64,000 nt of DNA, taken from NCBI RefSeq assembly GCF_005146945.1, contig NZ_SWMS01000001.1, positions 434,001-498,000 on the forward strand, written 5' to 3'. Each line of letters opens with the position of its first letter. Position 1 is the first letter of the stretch. This DNA comes from Prauserella endophytica. GTDB taxonomy: Bacteria > Actinomycetota > Actinomycetes > Mycobacteriales > Pseudonocardiaceae. Below, piece by piece: positions 24,426 through 32,543 of this stretch. Made by a program: the position numbers and the translations under genes. The notes under the pieces are model-generated. The model was given only the letters and a program-made list of their open reading frames with translations. It was not told where the DNA came from and did no database searches.

Positions 24426-24439
24426 GGGACCAACGTCCC
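24426..24439. promoter_or_regulatory. DosR/DevR-box-like palindrome upstream of cydA
   Basis: GGGACCAACGTCCC is a GGGAC-N4-GTCCC palindrome matching the core of the mycobacterial DosR (DevR) box. It is centred about 68 bp before the cydA start. A DevS/DevR-like pair is encoded at the far end of the same operon, which makes a regulatory link plausible. Confidence 0.65.
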
Positions 24440-24499
24440 ATGCAGGTCAGGACCACGGGACCTGACAAGGAGGGGGTCAGCGGGAGGAGAGTCGGATAC

Positions 24500-26002
24500 G
24501 TGGAGGTCCTGGATCTGGCGCGGTGGCAGTTCGGCATCACGACCGTCTACCACTTTCTTATGGTGCCGCTCACAATCGGTCTGTCGATTCTGGTCGCCGG
24601 CATGCAGACGGCGTGGGTTCGCACCGGTAACGAGCGCTATCTGAAGATGACGAAGTTCTGGGGCAAGTTGTTGCTCGTCAACTTCGCGATGGGCGTGGTC
24701 ACCGGCATCGTCCAGGAGTTCCAGTTCGGCATGAACTGGAGCGCGTACTCACGCTTCGTCGGCGACGTGTTCGGGGCGCCGCTGGCGATGGAGGGCCTGG
24801 TCGCGTTCTTCGTCGAGTCGACGTTCCTCGGATTGTGGATCTTCGGCTGGGACCGGTTGCCGAAGCGGGTGCACCTGGCGTGCGTGTGGGCGTTCTCGCT
24901 GGCCACGGTGGCCTCGGCGTACTTCATCCTGGCCGCCAACTCGTGGATGCAGCACCCGGTGGGCGCCGAGTTCGTGGACGGCAGGCCCACGATGACCTCG
25001 ATCTGGGCGGTGCTGACCAACAACACCGCGCTGGCCGCGATCCCGCACACGATCGCGGGCGCGTTCTCGGTGGTGGCCGCCTTCCTGGTGGGCATCGCGG
25101 CGTGGCGGCTGTGGCGCAAGCGGCGCGAGCAGGACGAGGACCGCCAGGTGTGGCGCTCGTCGCTGCGACTCGGCGCGTGGACCGGCGTGGTGGCCTTCGC
25201 AGCGCTGGCGGTCACCGGCGATGTGCAGGGCAAGCTGATGTTCGAGCAGCAGCCGATGAAGATGGCCTCGGCCGAGGCGTTGTGCCACACCGAGCGGCCA
25301 GCGAGTTTCTCGATCCTCGCGGTGGGGGACGTGCGGGACGCCAACTGCGAGAACGTGAAGACGTTCTCGGTGCCCGCGCTGCTGTCGTTCCTCGCGCACA
25401 ACGACTTCGACACGGAGGTCAAGGGCATCGAGGACCTGGTGGGCGAGTATCAGGAGCGGTACGGCACGCACTACCCGGACGACCCGGCGCTCGGTGAGCT
25501 GGCCGGCCAGCCGATCGACTACGTGCCGAACCTGCCCGTGACGTACTGGGGCTTCCGGATCATGATCGGCTTCGGCGCCTTGTCGGCCGCCGTCGGAGTG
25601 TTCGCGCTGTGGCTGACGCGCAAGGGACAGATCCCGGACACGAAGTGGTTCCCCCGCGTGGCCCTGCTGAGCATCGCGACGCCGTTCATCGCCAACAGCG
25701 CGGGCTGGATCTTCACGGAGATGGGGCGGCAGCCGTTCGTGGTGGTGCCCAACCCGACGGGCGTGGACGGCGTGTGGATGTTCACCGCGCAGGCCGTGTC
25801 GAACGTGTCGATTGGCGAGGTGTGGACGTCGCTGATCTCGCTGACGGTGCTTTACGCGGTGCTCGCGGTGGTGGAGGTGTTCCTGATCGCCAAGTACGTC
25901 CGCGGCGGGGTCGAAGGAGTGATGCCGCCGAAGAAACCGGAGCCCGATGAGGGCGAGGGAGCCGACAAAACCGACGACGACGCGCTCGCGTTCGCCTACT
26001 GA
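24500..26002 (+). CDS. cydA: Cytochrome bd ubiquinol/menaquinol oxidase subunit I
   Basis: A 500-residue membrane protein that oxidises quinol and reduces O2 with high affinity. Heme ligands are visible: His18 in TTVYHF (b595), Met and His of the b558 site, and the GRQPF segment (GWIFTEMGRQPFVVV). The short Q-loop form is typical of actinobacteria. GTG 24500 follows GGAGGAGAG and gives the standard VEVLDLARWQFGITTVYHF start, so the upstream 20-residue extension is rejected. It is the first gene of cydA-cydB-cydDC. Confidence 0.97.
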   Translation: MEVLDLARWQFGITTVYHFLMVPLTIGLSILVAGMQTAWVRTGNERYLKMTKFWGKLLLVNFAMGVVTGIVQEFQFGMNWSAYSRFVGDVFGAPLAMEGLVAFFVESTFLGLWIFGWDRLPKRVHLACVWAFSLATVASAYFILAANSWMQHPVGAEFVDGRPTMTSIWAVLTNNTALAAIPHTIAGAFSVVAAFLVGIAAWRLWRKRREQDEDRQVWRSSLRLGAWTGVVAFAALAVTGDVQGKLMFEQQPMKMASAEALCHTERPASFSILAVGDVRDANCENVKTFSVPALLSFLAHNDFDTEVKGIEDLVGEYQERYGTHYPDDPALGELAGQPIDYVPNLPVTYWGFRIMIGFGALSAAVGVFALWLTRKGQIPDTKWFPRVALLSIATPFIANSAGWIFTEMGRQPFVVVPNPTGVDGVWMFTAQAVSNVSIGEVWTSLISLTVLYAVLAVVEVFLIAKYVRGGVEGVMPPKKPEPDEGEGADKTDDDALAFAY

Positions 26003-26016
26003 GGAGGAGGGAAACG

Positions 26017-26193
26017 ATGTTCGGGTTCCGTAGGCAACCCCCCACCCTCCCTGGGGGGCGACCCCGCTGCCAGCCTACCCAGTTCGAAGGTATCCACGGG
26101 GTCTTGCCAGCAATTTGTGGACAACTCGGGCTGTTGTGCACAACTTGGGGAAATCTGGTTTCACCTGAAACATCGGTCGGAGGGCCGCGCTGA
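26017..26193 (+). CDS. Possible 58-residue ORF between cydA and cydB
   Basis: GAGGAGGAGG lies 6 bases before ATG 26017, and the TGA stop overlaps the cydB ATG (TGATG). The predicted product (MFGFRRQPPT...) has no membrane segment, is Pro/Gly-rich and is unlike the CydX/CydS small subunits. Its third positions are not strongly GC-biased, against what a real gene here would show. It may be a leader that couples cydB translation, or a chance frame within a regulatory spacer. Confidence 0.3.
   Translation: MFGFRRQPPTLPGGRPRCQPTQFEGIHGVLPAICGQLGLLCTTWGNLVSPETSVGGPR
26091..26143. promoter_or_regulatory. Cluster of DnaA-box-like 9-mers in the cydA-cydB spacer
   Basis: TTGTGGACAA at 26115-26124 reads TTGTCCACA, a perfect actinobacterial DnaA box, on the minus strand. 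TTGTGCACAA at 26134-26143 has one mismatch, and TATCCAC at 26091 is a partial site. The 53-bp cluster is AT-richer than its surroundings. It is too small for an origin; a local DnaA-responsive site is possible, and chance is not excluded. Confidence 0.4.
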
Positions 26194-27203
26194 TGGACCT
26201 CGAGACGGTCTGGTTCTGCATCGTCGCCCTCTTCTTCGCCGGGTACCTCTTCCTCGAGGGGTTCGACTTCGGCGTCGGGATGCTGCTTCCGATCCTGGGC
26301 CGCGACAACACCGAGCGGCGCGTCATGATCAACACGATCGGCCCGGTGTGGGACGGCAACGAGGTCTGGATCATCGTGGCGGCCGGCGCGATGTTCGCCG
26401 CGTTCCCCGCCTGGTACGCGGGCCTGTTCTCGGCGGTCTACCTGCCGCTGTTGCTCGTCCTGCTCGCGTTGATCGGGCGAGGGGTCGCGTTCGAATACCG
26501 CGGCAAGGTCGACTCCGTTCGCTGGCGGCGCAACTGGGATCGCGTGATCATGATCGGCTCGTGGATCCCGCCGTTCGGCGTCGGACTGCTGCTCAGCACC
26601 TCGGTGCTCGGCCTGCCGCTGGACGCGGACGGCGACCGCGTCGGCACGGCGTTCGAGTCGGTCCGCTGGGACACCGTGCTCGGCGGGCTCGCCGTCGTCG
26701 GCTTCTCGCTCGTACACGGCGCCGCGTTCCTCGCGCTCAAGACCGACGGCGACATACGCCAGCGCGCTCGGCGCCTCGCCGTCCGTATCCTGCCCTTCGC
26801 GCTGCTGCCCGTGGTCGCCCTGATGCTGCTCGTGCAGTGGCGGGAAGGGTCGGCGTGGACCCTCGTCCCGCTCGCCGTCTCCGCCGCCGCCGCGTTCGTC
26901 GCGTGGTGGCGCCTCTCCCTCGGCAGGGAGGGGCAGGGCTTCGCGGCGCTCGGCGTGGTCATCGTGTCGGCCGCGGTCGTGTTGTTCGGCGCGCTGTACC
27001 CCGACGTGCTTCCGTCCACACTGGACGCCGCGAACTCGCTGACGGTCGACAACGCATCCTCCAGCCCCTACACGCTCACGATCATGAGCTGGGTCGCGTT
27101 GTTCGGCGCGCCGGCCGTGCTCGTCTACCAGGGCTGGACCTACTGGGTGTTCCGCAGGCGCATCGGCACCCAGCACATCCCGAAGGTGCACGTGCCCCGA
27201 TGA
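26193..27203 (+). CDS. cydB: Cytochrome bd oxidase subunit II
   Basis: A 336-residue protein with eight or nine membrane segments and the CydB signatures GYLFLEGFDFGVGMLLP and NTIGPVWDGNEVW. It pairs with CydA to form the bd oxidase. The stop overlaps the ATG of cydDC by 4 bases (ATGA), implying translational coupling. Unusually, a 190-bp spacer separates cydA and cydB. Confidence 0.97.
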   Translation: MDLETVWFCIVALFFAGYLFLEGFDFGVGMLLPILGRDNTERRVMINTIGPVWDGNEVWIIVAAGAMFAAFPAWYAGLFSAVYLPLLLVLLALIGRGVAFEYRGKVDSVRWRRNWDRVIMIGSWIPPFGVGLLLSTSVLGLPLDADGDRVGTAFESVRWDTVLGGLAVVGFSLVHGAAFLALKTDGDIRQRARRLAVRILPFALLPVVALMLLVQWREGSAWTLVPLAVSAAAAFVAWWRLSLGREGQGFAALGVVIVSAAVVLFGALYPDVLPSTLDAANSLTVDNASSSPYTLTIMSWVALFGAPAVLVYQGWTYWVFRRRIGTQHIPKVHVPR

Positions 27204-30200
27204 ACTTTCCCGTCCGCACACCCCTTTCCGCCTATGTGTCCAGAGTGGACGCACTGCGGACGGGAAGAGGTCCGCTCGGCGCGCTGCCGGCCCTCTCGGC
27301 CTCGGCGCGCCGGGCGCTGGCCTTAGCGGGGGTGCTCGCACTGCTCAACGCCACCGCACTCGTCGCGCAGGCGTTCCTGCTCGCCTCAGTGCTCGCGGCC
27401 GTCGTCGCCGGAAGGACCGGCGGCCACGCCGGCGCGCTCGCCGCACTGCTCGGCGTGGTACTCGCCCGCGCGCTCGTCGGCTGGGGCATCCGCGTGGTCG
27501 CCGCCCGCGCCGCCGCGGGCGCCAAGGAGGAACTGCGCTCCAAGGTCGTCGACCACGCGCTGCGCCTCGGTCCCGAATGGATCGCCCGCCGGGGGCCAGG
27601 CCAGCTCACGGCGCTCACCACCAAGGGCCTCGACGCGCTCGACGCCTACTTCACCGAGTACCTGCCCGCGCTCGTCACCGCGGCCGTGATCCCGGTCGGC
27701 GTCGGCGCCGCCGTGCTCGTCGCCGACTGGCCCTCGGCCGTCCTCATCGCACTGACCCTGCCGCTGCTGCCGATGTTCGCCATCCTGATCGGCAAGTACA
27801 CCGCCGACCAGGTCTCCTCGGCCACCGACGCACTGCAGCGTCTCTCCGGTCACCTGCTCGAACTCGTGCGCGCGCTGCCCGTGCTCGCCGCCTTCCGTCG
27901 CGCCGAGGCACAGGCCGAGGCCGTGCGCCGGGTCAGCGACCGGCACCGCAGGACCACGCTGTCCACCCTGCGGGTCGCGTTCTCGTCGGCCTTCGCGCTC
28001 GAACTCGCCGCGACGCTGTCGGTGGCGCTCGTCGCCGTGGTCATCGGCGTCCGGCTGGTCTCCGGCGATCTGTCGCTCGCCATCGGCCTCGGCGTGCTTA
28101 TCCTGGCGCCCGAGTGCTACCAGCCGCTGCGCACTGCAGGCGCCGCCTTCCACGCCAGCGAGGACGGTGTCGAAGCCGTCCGCAGGGTCGCGGACGTCCT
28201 CGCCGAACCCGCCGCACCCGAGGGAACTGAGCCGCCGCGCCGCGGGGAGGTCCGCGTCAGCGGCCTGCGCGTCCGCAGAAGGGACGACTACGCGCCAGAC
28301 GGCGAGTCGTTCACCGTCCGGCCCGGCTCCACCCTCTGGCTCCGCTCGCCCAGCGGCGCGGGCAAGACCACCACGCTTTCCGTGCTCCTCGGCTTCACCA
28401 GGCCCGACGCGGGAACGGTCACGGTCGACGGCGTACCACTCGAAAATGTCGATATGTCGGCATGGCGTGACTCGGTCGCGTGGGTGCCACAGTCACCCGC
28501 GTTCGCAGGCGGCACCGTGCGCGACGAACTCGCGCTCGCCGCACCCCGCGCGGACGATCTCGACCGCGACGACGTGCTCGCCCGGCTCGGGTTGAGTGGT
28601 CTGGTGGCTGAGCCAGTGAGTCACCTGTCCACCGGACAGCGGCAACGCGTCGCCGTGGCCCGTGCGCTGCTGCGGGTGCGGGCCGGTGCGTGGCTGCTTC
28701 TGCTCGACGAGCCGACGGCCCACCTCGACGCGGTGAACGCCGAGCGCGTGCTCGCCGCGGTCCGGGAGGCCCAGCGCGACGGCGCCGCCGTGGTGATCGC
28801 CGCCCATGATCGCTCCGCCCTCGACGCGGGGGAGGAGCTCACCGACGTTCGCCAGGGCGGTCGTGGGGTGCCGAAGAACGACCGCCCTGGCGGGCATGCT
28901 CGGCTGCGGAACGTGGTCAGTCGCCGGTTCCTGGCCGGTGCCGCGCTCGGGGCCGCCGCGCTGATCGCCGGTGTCGCGCTCACGGCCACCTCTGGCTGGC
29001 TGATCGCCAAGGCGTCGCAGCAGCCGCCGATCCTCACGTTGACCGTCGCGGTGGTCGGCGTGCGCACGTTCGGCCTCGCCCGCGCGGGGCTCCGCTACGC
29101 CGAACGGCTCGTGACCCACGACGCCGCGTTCCGGGTCGCCGCGCGGCTGCGGGTCCGGCTGTGGCGGGCACTTGTGCGCCTCGGCCCCGCACACACGCTG
29201 GGGCTGCGCGAAGGCGAAGGCCAGCGCCGCCTCGTCGCCGACGTCGACACGGTGCGCGACCTGCTGCCCCGCGTGATCACGCCGCCGATCGTCGCGGCCG
29301 CGGTGGTGCTCGCCGCGTGTGCCGTGCAGACCGCGGTGCTGCCCGAGGCCGGGGTGGCGCTGGCTGTGGCGGCGCTCGTCGCGGCCGTGCTCGCTCCGGC
29401 GCTCGCGCTCGCGGTGGAACGGCGGGCGACCTCGACGCTGTCCTCGGGCCGTCGCACCGTCGCCACCCAGGTGCTCGGCCTGTTCGACGCGGCGGCCGAG
29501 CTGGTCGCGTTCGGCGCCCACCGGGCTCGGCGGACCGAACTCGCCGCGGCCGACGCGACGTTGGCGCGGGCGTCACGCAGGCAGGCGCTGGGCGCCGGTG
29601 CCGCCGACGCCGTGATCACGCTCGCCACCGGCAGCGCGGCTGTGGTCAGCACGTGGTTCGCCGCCCGCGCCGTCGCGGCCGGAACACTCGACCCCCTGGT
29701 GACGCCGCTGCTCGCGCTCGTGCCGCTCGCACTGGCCGAGGTGCTCGCACTCCTGCCGCCCGCCGCGCAGCACTGGGACTCGCTACGGCAGGCCGAGGCC
29801 CGGCTCGCGCGGGTCTGGGACCGCGAGGTTCCCGAGCCAGGCGACCGCGTGGTGCACGGCGGGGCCGCCATCACCCTGCGCGGCGTGGACGTGCGCTGGC
29901 CGGGCAGCCCGGAACCCGTGCTGCGGGACGTGGACCTCGACATCCCGGCCGGCAGCCACGTCGCCGTGATCGGTCCGTCGGGCGCCGGGAAGTCGACCCT
30001 GCTGGCGACGCTGCTGGGCTTCCTCCCACCCGAGCGCGGGCACGCGAGCCTGCCCGCCCGCGTCGCGTGGGCGCCGCAGGAGCCGCAGCTGGTGTCCACC
30101 ACCGTCGCCGAGAACCTGCGGCTCGCCGACCCGCACGCCACCGACGAGCAGCTCACCACCGCACTGCTCGCCGCGGGGCTGCCGGGACTGCCGCTGTCGA

Positions 30201-30499
30201 CCGTGCTGAGCAGTGCGGGCGCCGGGCTCTCGGGCGGGCAGGCACAGCGGCTTGCGCTCGCCAGGGCCCTGCTCGCCGTCGAGGACGCCGACCTGGTGCT
30301 GCTCGACGAGCCGACCGCGCACCTCGACGAGGCCACCACCGACGTCGTGCTGGCCAACCTGGACACCGCGCTCACGGGCAAGACCGTCGTGCACGTCACG
30401 CACCGGCCGGAGGAGGTGGCCGGCGCCGACCTGGTGCTCGAGGTCCGGGAAGGCCAGATCACAGTGCGGGAGGCGGCCATGGCTCACGGAGGCGCATAA
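27200..30499 (+). CDS. cydDC: Fused CydD-CydC thiol-exporting ABC transporter
   Basis: A 1,099-residue fusion of both half-transporters required for assembly of cytochrome bd. The order is: CydD membrane domain (about 40-330), first ATPase with SPSGAGKTT near residue 385, signature LSTGQRQRVAVARAL and Walker B LLLLDEPTAHLD, then the CydC membrane domain starting near RRFLAGAALGAAALIAG, and a second ATPase with GPSGAGKST near 925, LSGGQAQRLALARAL and LVLLDEPTAHLD. E. coli homologues are two proteins of about 580 residues; the fusion is normal for actinobacteria. The likely substrates are cysteine or another low-molecular-weight thiol. Confidence 0.95.
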   Translation: MNFPVRTPLSAYVSRVDALRTGRGPLGALPALSASARRALALAGVLALLNATALVAQAFLLASVLAAVVAGRTGGHAGALAALLGVVLARALVGWGIRVVAARAAAGAKEELRSKVVDHALRLGPEWIARRGPGQLTALTTKGLDALDAYFTEYLPALVTAAVIPVGVGAAVLVADWPSAVLIALTLPLLPMFAILIGKYTADQVSSATDALQRLSGHLLELVRALPVLAAFRRAEAQAEAVRRVSDRHRRTTLSTLRVAFSSAFALELAATLSVALVAVVIGVRLVSGDLSLAIGLGVLILAPECYQPLRTAGAAFHASEDGVEAVRRVADVLAEPAAPEGTEPPRRGEVRVSGLRVRRRDDYAPDGESFTVRPGSTLWLRSPSGAGKTTTLSVLLGFTRPDAGTVTVDGVPLENVDMSAWRDSVAWVPQSPAFAGGTVRDELALAAPRADDLDRDDVLARLGLSGLVAEPVSHLSTGQRQRVAVARALLRVRAGAWLLLLDEPTAHLDAVNAERVLAAVREAQRDGAAVVIAAHDRSALDAGEELTDVRQGGRGVPKNDRPGGHARLRNVVSRRFLAGAALGAAALIAGVALTATSGWLIAKASQQPPILTLTVAVVGVRTFGLARAGLRYAERLVTHDAAFRVAARLRVRLWRALVRLGPAHTLGLREGEGQRRLVADVDTVRDLLPRVITPPIVAAAVVLAACAVQTAVLPEAGVALAVAALVAAVLAPALALAVERRATSTLSSGRRTVATQVLGLFDAAAELVAFGAHRARRTELAAADATLARASRRQALGAGAADAVITLATGSAAVVSTWFAARAVAAGTLDPLVTPLLALVPLALAEVLALLPPAAQHWDSLRQAEARLARVWDREVPEPGDRVVHGGAAITLRGVDVRWPGSPEPVLRDVDLDIPAGSHVAVIGPSGAGKSTLLATLLGFLPPERGHASLPARVAWAPQEPQLVSTTVAENLRLADPHATDEQLTTALLAAGLPGLPLSTVLSSAGAGLSGGQAQRLALARALLAVEDADLVLLDEPTAHLDEATTDVVLANLDTALTGKTVVHVTHRPEEVAGADLVLEVREGQITVREAAMAHGGA

Positions 30500-30504
30500 C
30501 CTTG

Positions 30505-31656
30505 ATGCTGCTGATGGAACCAACCCTTGCCGCCCGAGCCCTGTCCGCGGCCACCGAGATCACGACGACGGCGCTGTCCGGCGACGACCCCGGCGCCGTG
30601 CTCGGCTCCGTCGTGCGCCACGCCGCCGAACTCGCCGACGCCGACCTCGGCGTCGTCATGGTGCGCGCCGATGACGGCAGGGTCACCGTCGAGTCCGCCC
30701 ACGGCGCCGACACCGCGGGCCTGCTCGGGCTCGTGCTGCCCGCGGAGTCAGCGGCGGGCCGGGTCGCGGCCGGCGGGCAGCCGATCGTCGCAGAGGACGT
30801 CACCAGCGATCCGCGCACGTCCCGTTTCGTGCCGGAGGAACTCCGGTCGTACGGACCGTTCGCCGCGGCCCCGTTCGGCAAGGGCGGCCGCCTGCTCGGC
30901 GTGCTGACCGTCTACCGGCGCCGCGACGCCGAGCCCTTCTCCGCGAGCACGGTGGAGATGCTGACCGCGTTCGCCAGCCAGGCCGGGATCGTGCTCGCGC
31001 TCGCCGAGGGCGCCAACGCCCGCCACCGCGTGACGCTCTACCAGGAGCGCGAGCGCATCGCCCGCGAGTTGCACGACGTGATCGTGCAGCGCCTCTACGC
31101 GGCGGGCATGCAGCTCGACCGGGTCCGCAGGCGCATGCGCAGGCGGTTCGCCGGGGCCGACGGCACCAGGCTGGGCGAGGCCATCGACCAGCTCGACCAG
31201 ACAATCGAGGAGATCAGGGGCACGGTGCGGGCGCTGCGCTCGCCGGAGCCCGAACCGCACGAGCCCCAGTCCGCCGCGACCGACCTCGCCGAGTCCGCAC
31301 GCTCCGAGGTGCGCATCGCCGGTGAGCTGCTCGGCTACCCGCCGACCCTGGAACTGTCCGGCGAGCTCGCCGACATCCCCGCCGAGCGGGCCGACCACAT
31401 TCGCGCCGCGCTGCGCGAAGCACTGTCCAATGTGGTCCGCCACTCCGGGGCGAGCGAGACGAGGGTGACTCTCCAACGAGACAAGGAAGGTGTGCGACTG
31501 CGGGTGCGCGACAACGGCTGCGGCGTACCTCGCGACGTCGCCCAGCGCGGACTGCGGCATCTCTCCGAGCGAGCCGAGGCGGCGGGCGGCAGGTTCTTCA
31601 TCAACTCCTCGCCGAGCCTCGGCACGCTCGTGGCCTTCGACCTCCCGCTGGGTTAG
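30505..31656 (+). CDS. DevS/DosT-like GAF sensor histidine kinase
   Basis: A 383-residue cytoplasmic kinase with one GAF domain (about 15-165) and a HisKA_3 kinase. The phospho-acceptor is His190 in RERIARELHDVIVQRLYAAG, and the ATPase has EALSNVVRHSGA and DNGCGVPRD. Mycobacterial DevS has two GAF domains, the first binding heme; this protein has one, and a heme His is not identifiable by eye. It follows cydDC after 5 bases, with GGAGG upstream, and is convergent with a DevR-like gene, so it probably senses oxygen or redox state for the cyd operon. Confidence 0.88.
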   Translation: MLLMEPTLAARALSAATEITTTALSGDDPGAVLGSVVRHAAELADADLGVVMVRADDGRVTVESAHGADTAGLLGLVLPAESAAGRVAAGGQPIVAEDVTSDPRTSRFVPEELRSYGPFAAAPFGKGGRLLGVLTVYRRRDAEPFSASTVEMLTAFASQAGIVLALAEGANARHRVTLYQERERIARELHDVIVQRLYAAGMQLDRVRRRMRRRFAGADGTRLGEAIDQLDQTIEEIRGTVRALRSPEPEPHEPQSAATDLAESARSEVRIAGELLGYPPTLELSGELADIPAERADHIRAALREALSNVVRHSGASETRVTLQRDKEGVRLRVRDNGCGVPRDVAQRGLRHLSERAEAAGGRFFINSSPSLGTLVAFDLPLG

Positions 31657-31727
31657 GCCGTGTCCTGACAATCCCGTTGCCGCCTGCCCGGGGCCAGCGC
31701 GGCAGAGGATCGTCAGGACACGGCCTA
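31654..31727. terminator. 16-bp inverted repeat spanning both stop codons of the convergent DevS/DevR-like pair
   Basis: TAGGCCGTGTCCTGAC at 31654-31669 is exactly complementary to 31712-31727, with a 42-base loop. The left arm starts at the kinase TAG and the right arm ends at the regulator TAG. The symmetry supports a bidirectional terminator. GGCCGTGTCCTGAC also looks like insertion-sequence ends, so a relic MITE is possible. Confidence 0.6.
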
Positions 31728-32369
31728 GTCGCCCCTGCCCGCGTCGTGCCGGGCGACCCAGGCCGCCGCCTGGGTGCGGCGCTGCATGCCGAGCTTGGCG
31801 AGCAGGGACGTGACGTAGTTCTTCACGGTCTTCTCCGCAAGGAAGAGGCGCTCGGCGATCTCGCGGTTCGACATGCCGTGTCCGATCAGCTCCAGCACGC
31901 TGCGCTCGCGCTCGCTCAGCTCGGCGAGCCGATCGGGCTCGGGGTGGCGCATTTTGTCGAGGAGACGCGCCGTGGTCACCGGGTCGAGCAACGAGCGCCC
32001 GGCCGCGACCTCGCGCACGGCGTTGACCACGTCTTGCCCGCGCACCTGCTTGAGCAGGTAACCCGCGGCGCCCGCCATGATCGCGCCGATCATGGCCTCC
32101 TCGTCGTCGAACGCCGTCAGCACCAGGCAGTGCGGCGGGTTGGGCCGGGCGCGTAGCTCACGGCACAACTCCACGCCGTCGGTCTCGGTCTCGCCGAGCC
32201 GGACGTCCACAACGGCCACATCGGGCTCAACGTGCATGGCGACGGCGAGCGCCTCGTCGGCCGTGCTCGCCTCGGCGACGACCTCGATGTCGGGCTCGTC
32301 GGTCAGCAGGTCCCGCAGCCCGCGCCGGACCACCTCGTGATCGTCGACGAGCAACACCTCAATGGCCAT
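31725..32369 (-). CDS. NarL/LuxR-type response regulator (DevR/DosR-like)
   Basis: A 214-residue regulator. The receiver has Asp9-Asp10, phospho-acceptor Asp55 in VAVVDVRLG, and Lys in GYLLKQVRG. The C-terminal LuxR HTH is LSERERSVLELIGHGMSNREIAERLFLAEKTVKNYVTSLLAKLGM. The EKTVKNYVTSLLAKLGMQRRTQAA ending is close to mycobacterial DevR. Its gene is convergent with the GAF kinase next to cydDC, and a DosR-like palindrome precedes cydA. That suggests it activates the oxidase operon under low oxygen. Confidence 0.9.
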   Translation of the reverse strand: MAIEVLLVDDHEVVRRGLRDLLTDEPDIEVVAEASTADEALAVAMHVEPDVAVVDVRLGETETDGVELCRELRARPNPPHCLVLTAFDDEEAMIGAIMAGAAGYLLKQVRGQDVVNAVREVAAGRSLLDPVTTARLLDKMRHPEPDRLAELSERERSVLELIGHGMSNREIAERLFLAEKTVKNYVTSLLAKLGMQRRTQAAAWVARHDAGRGD

Positions 32370-32543
32370 ACCCCGAGGTTACGCGCGTGCCGAGGTGATG
32401 AGGGACTCGCTCCAACCGCACTCGCGGGTGTGGCCTGCGTCCGTTTCGCGCCGGCGCAGTCCGATTCCTCGCAAGCGTCCTCGCATCCGCCACGACGACC
32501 GGAGTGATCGATTAGCGCTCCGTCTCGTGGCACGCTTGTTCGC

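Noticed and set aside
26115-26143. Possible Rex redox-repressor operator in the cydA-cydB spacer
   Set aside because: The TTGTGGACAA and TTGTGCACAA elements lack the TTGTGAA-N4-TTCACAA spacing of Rex sites; DnaA-like boxes describe them better.
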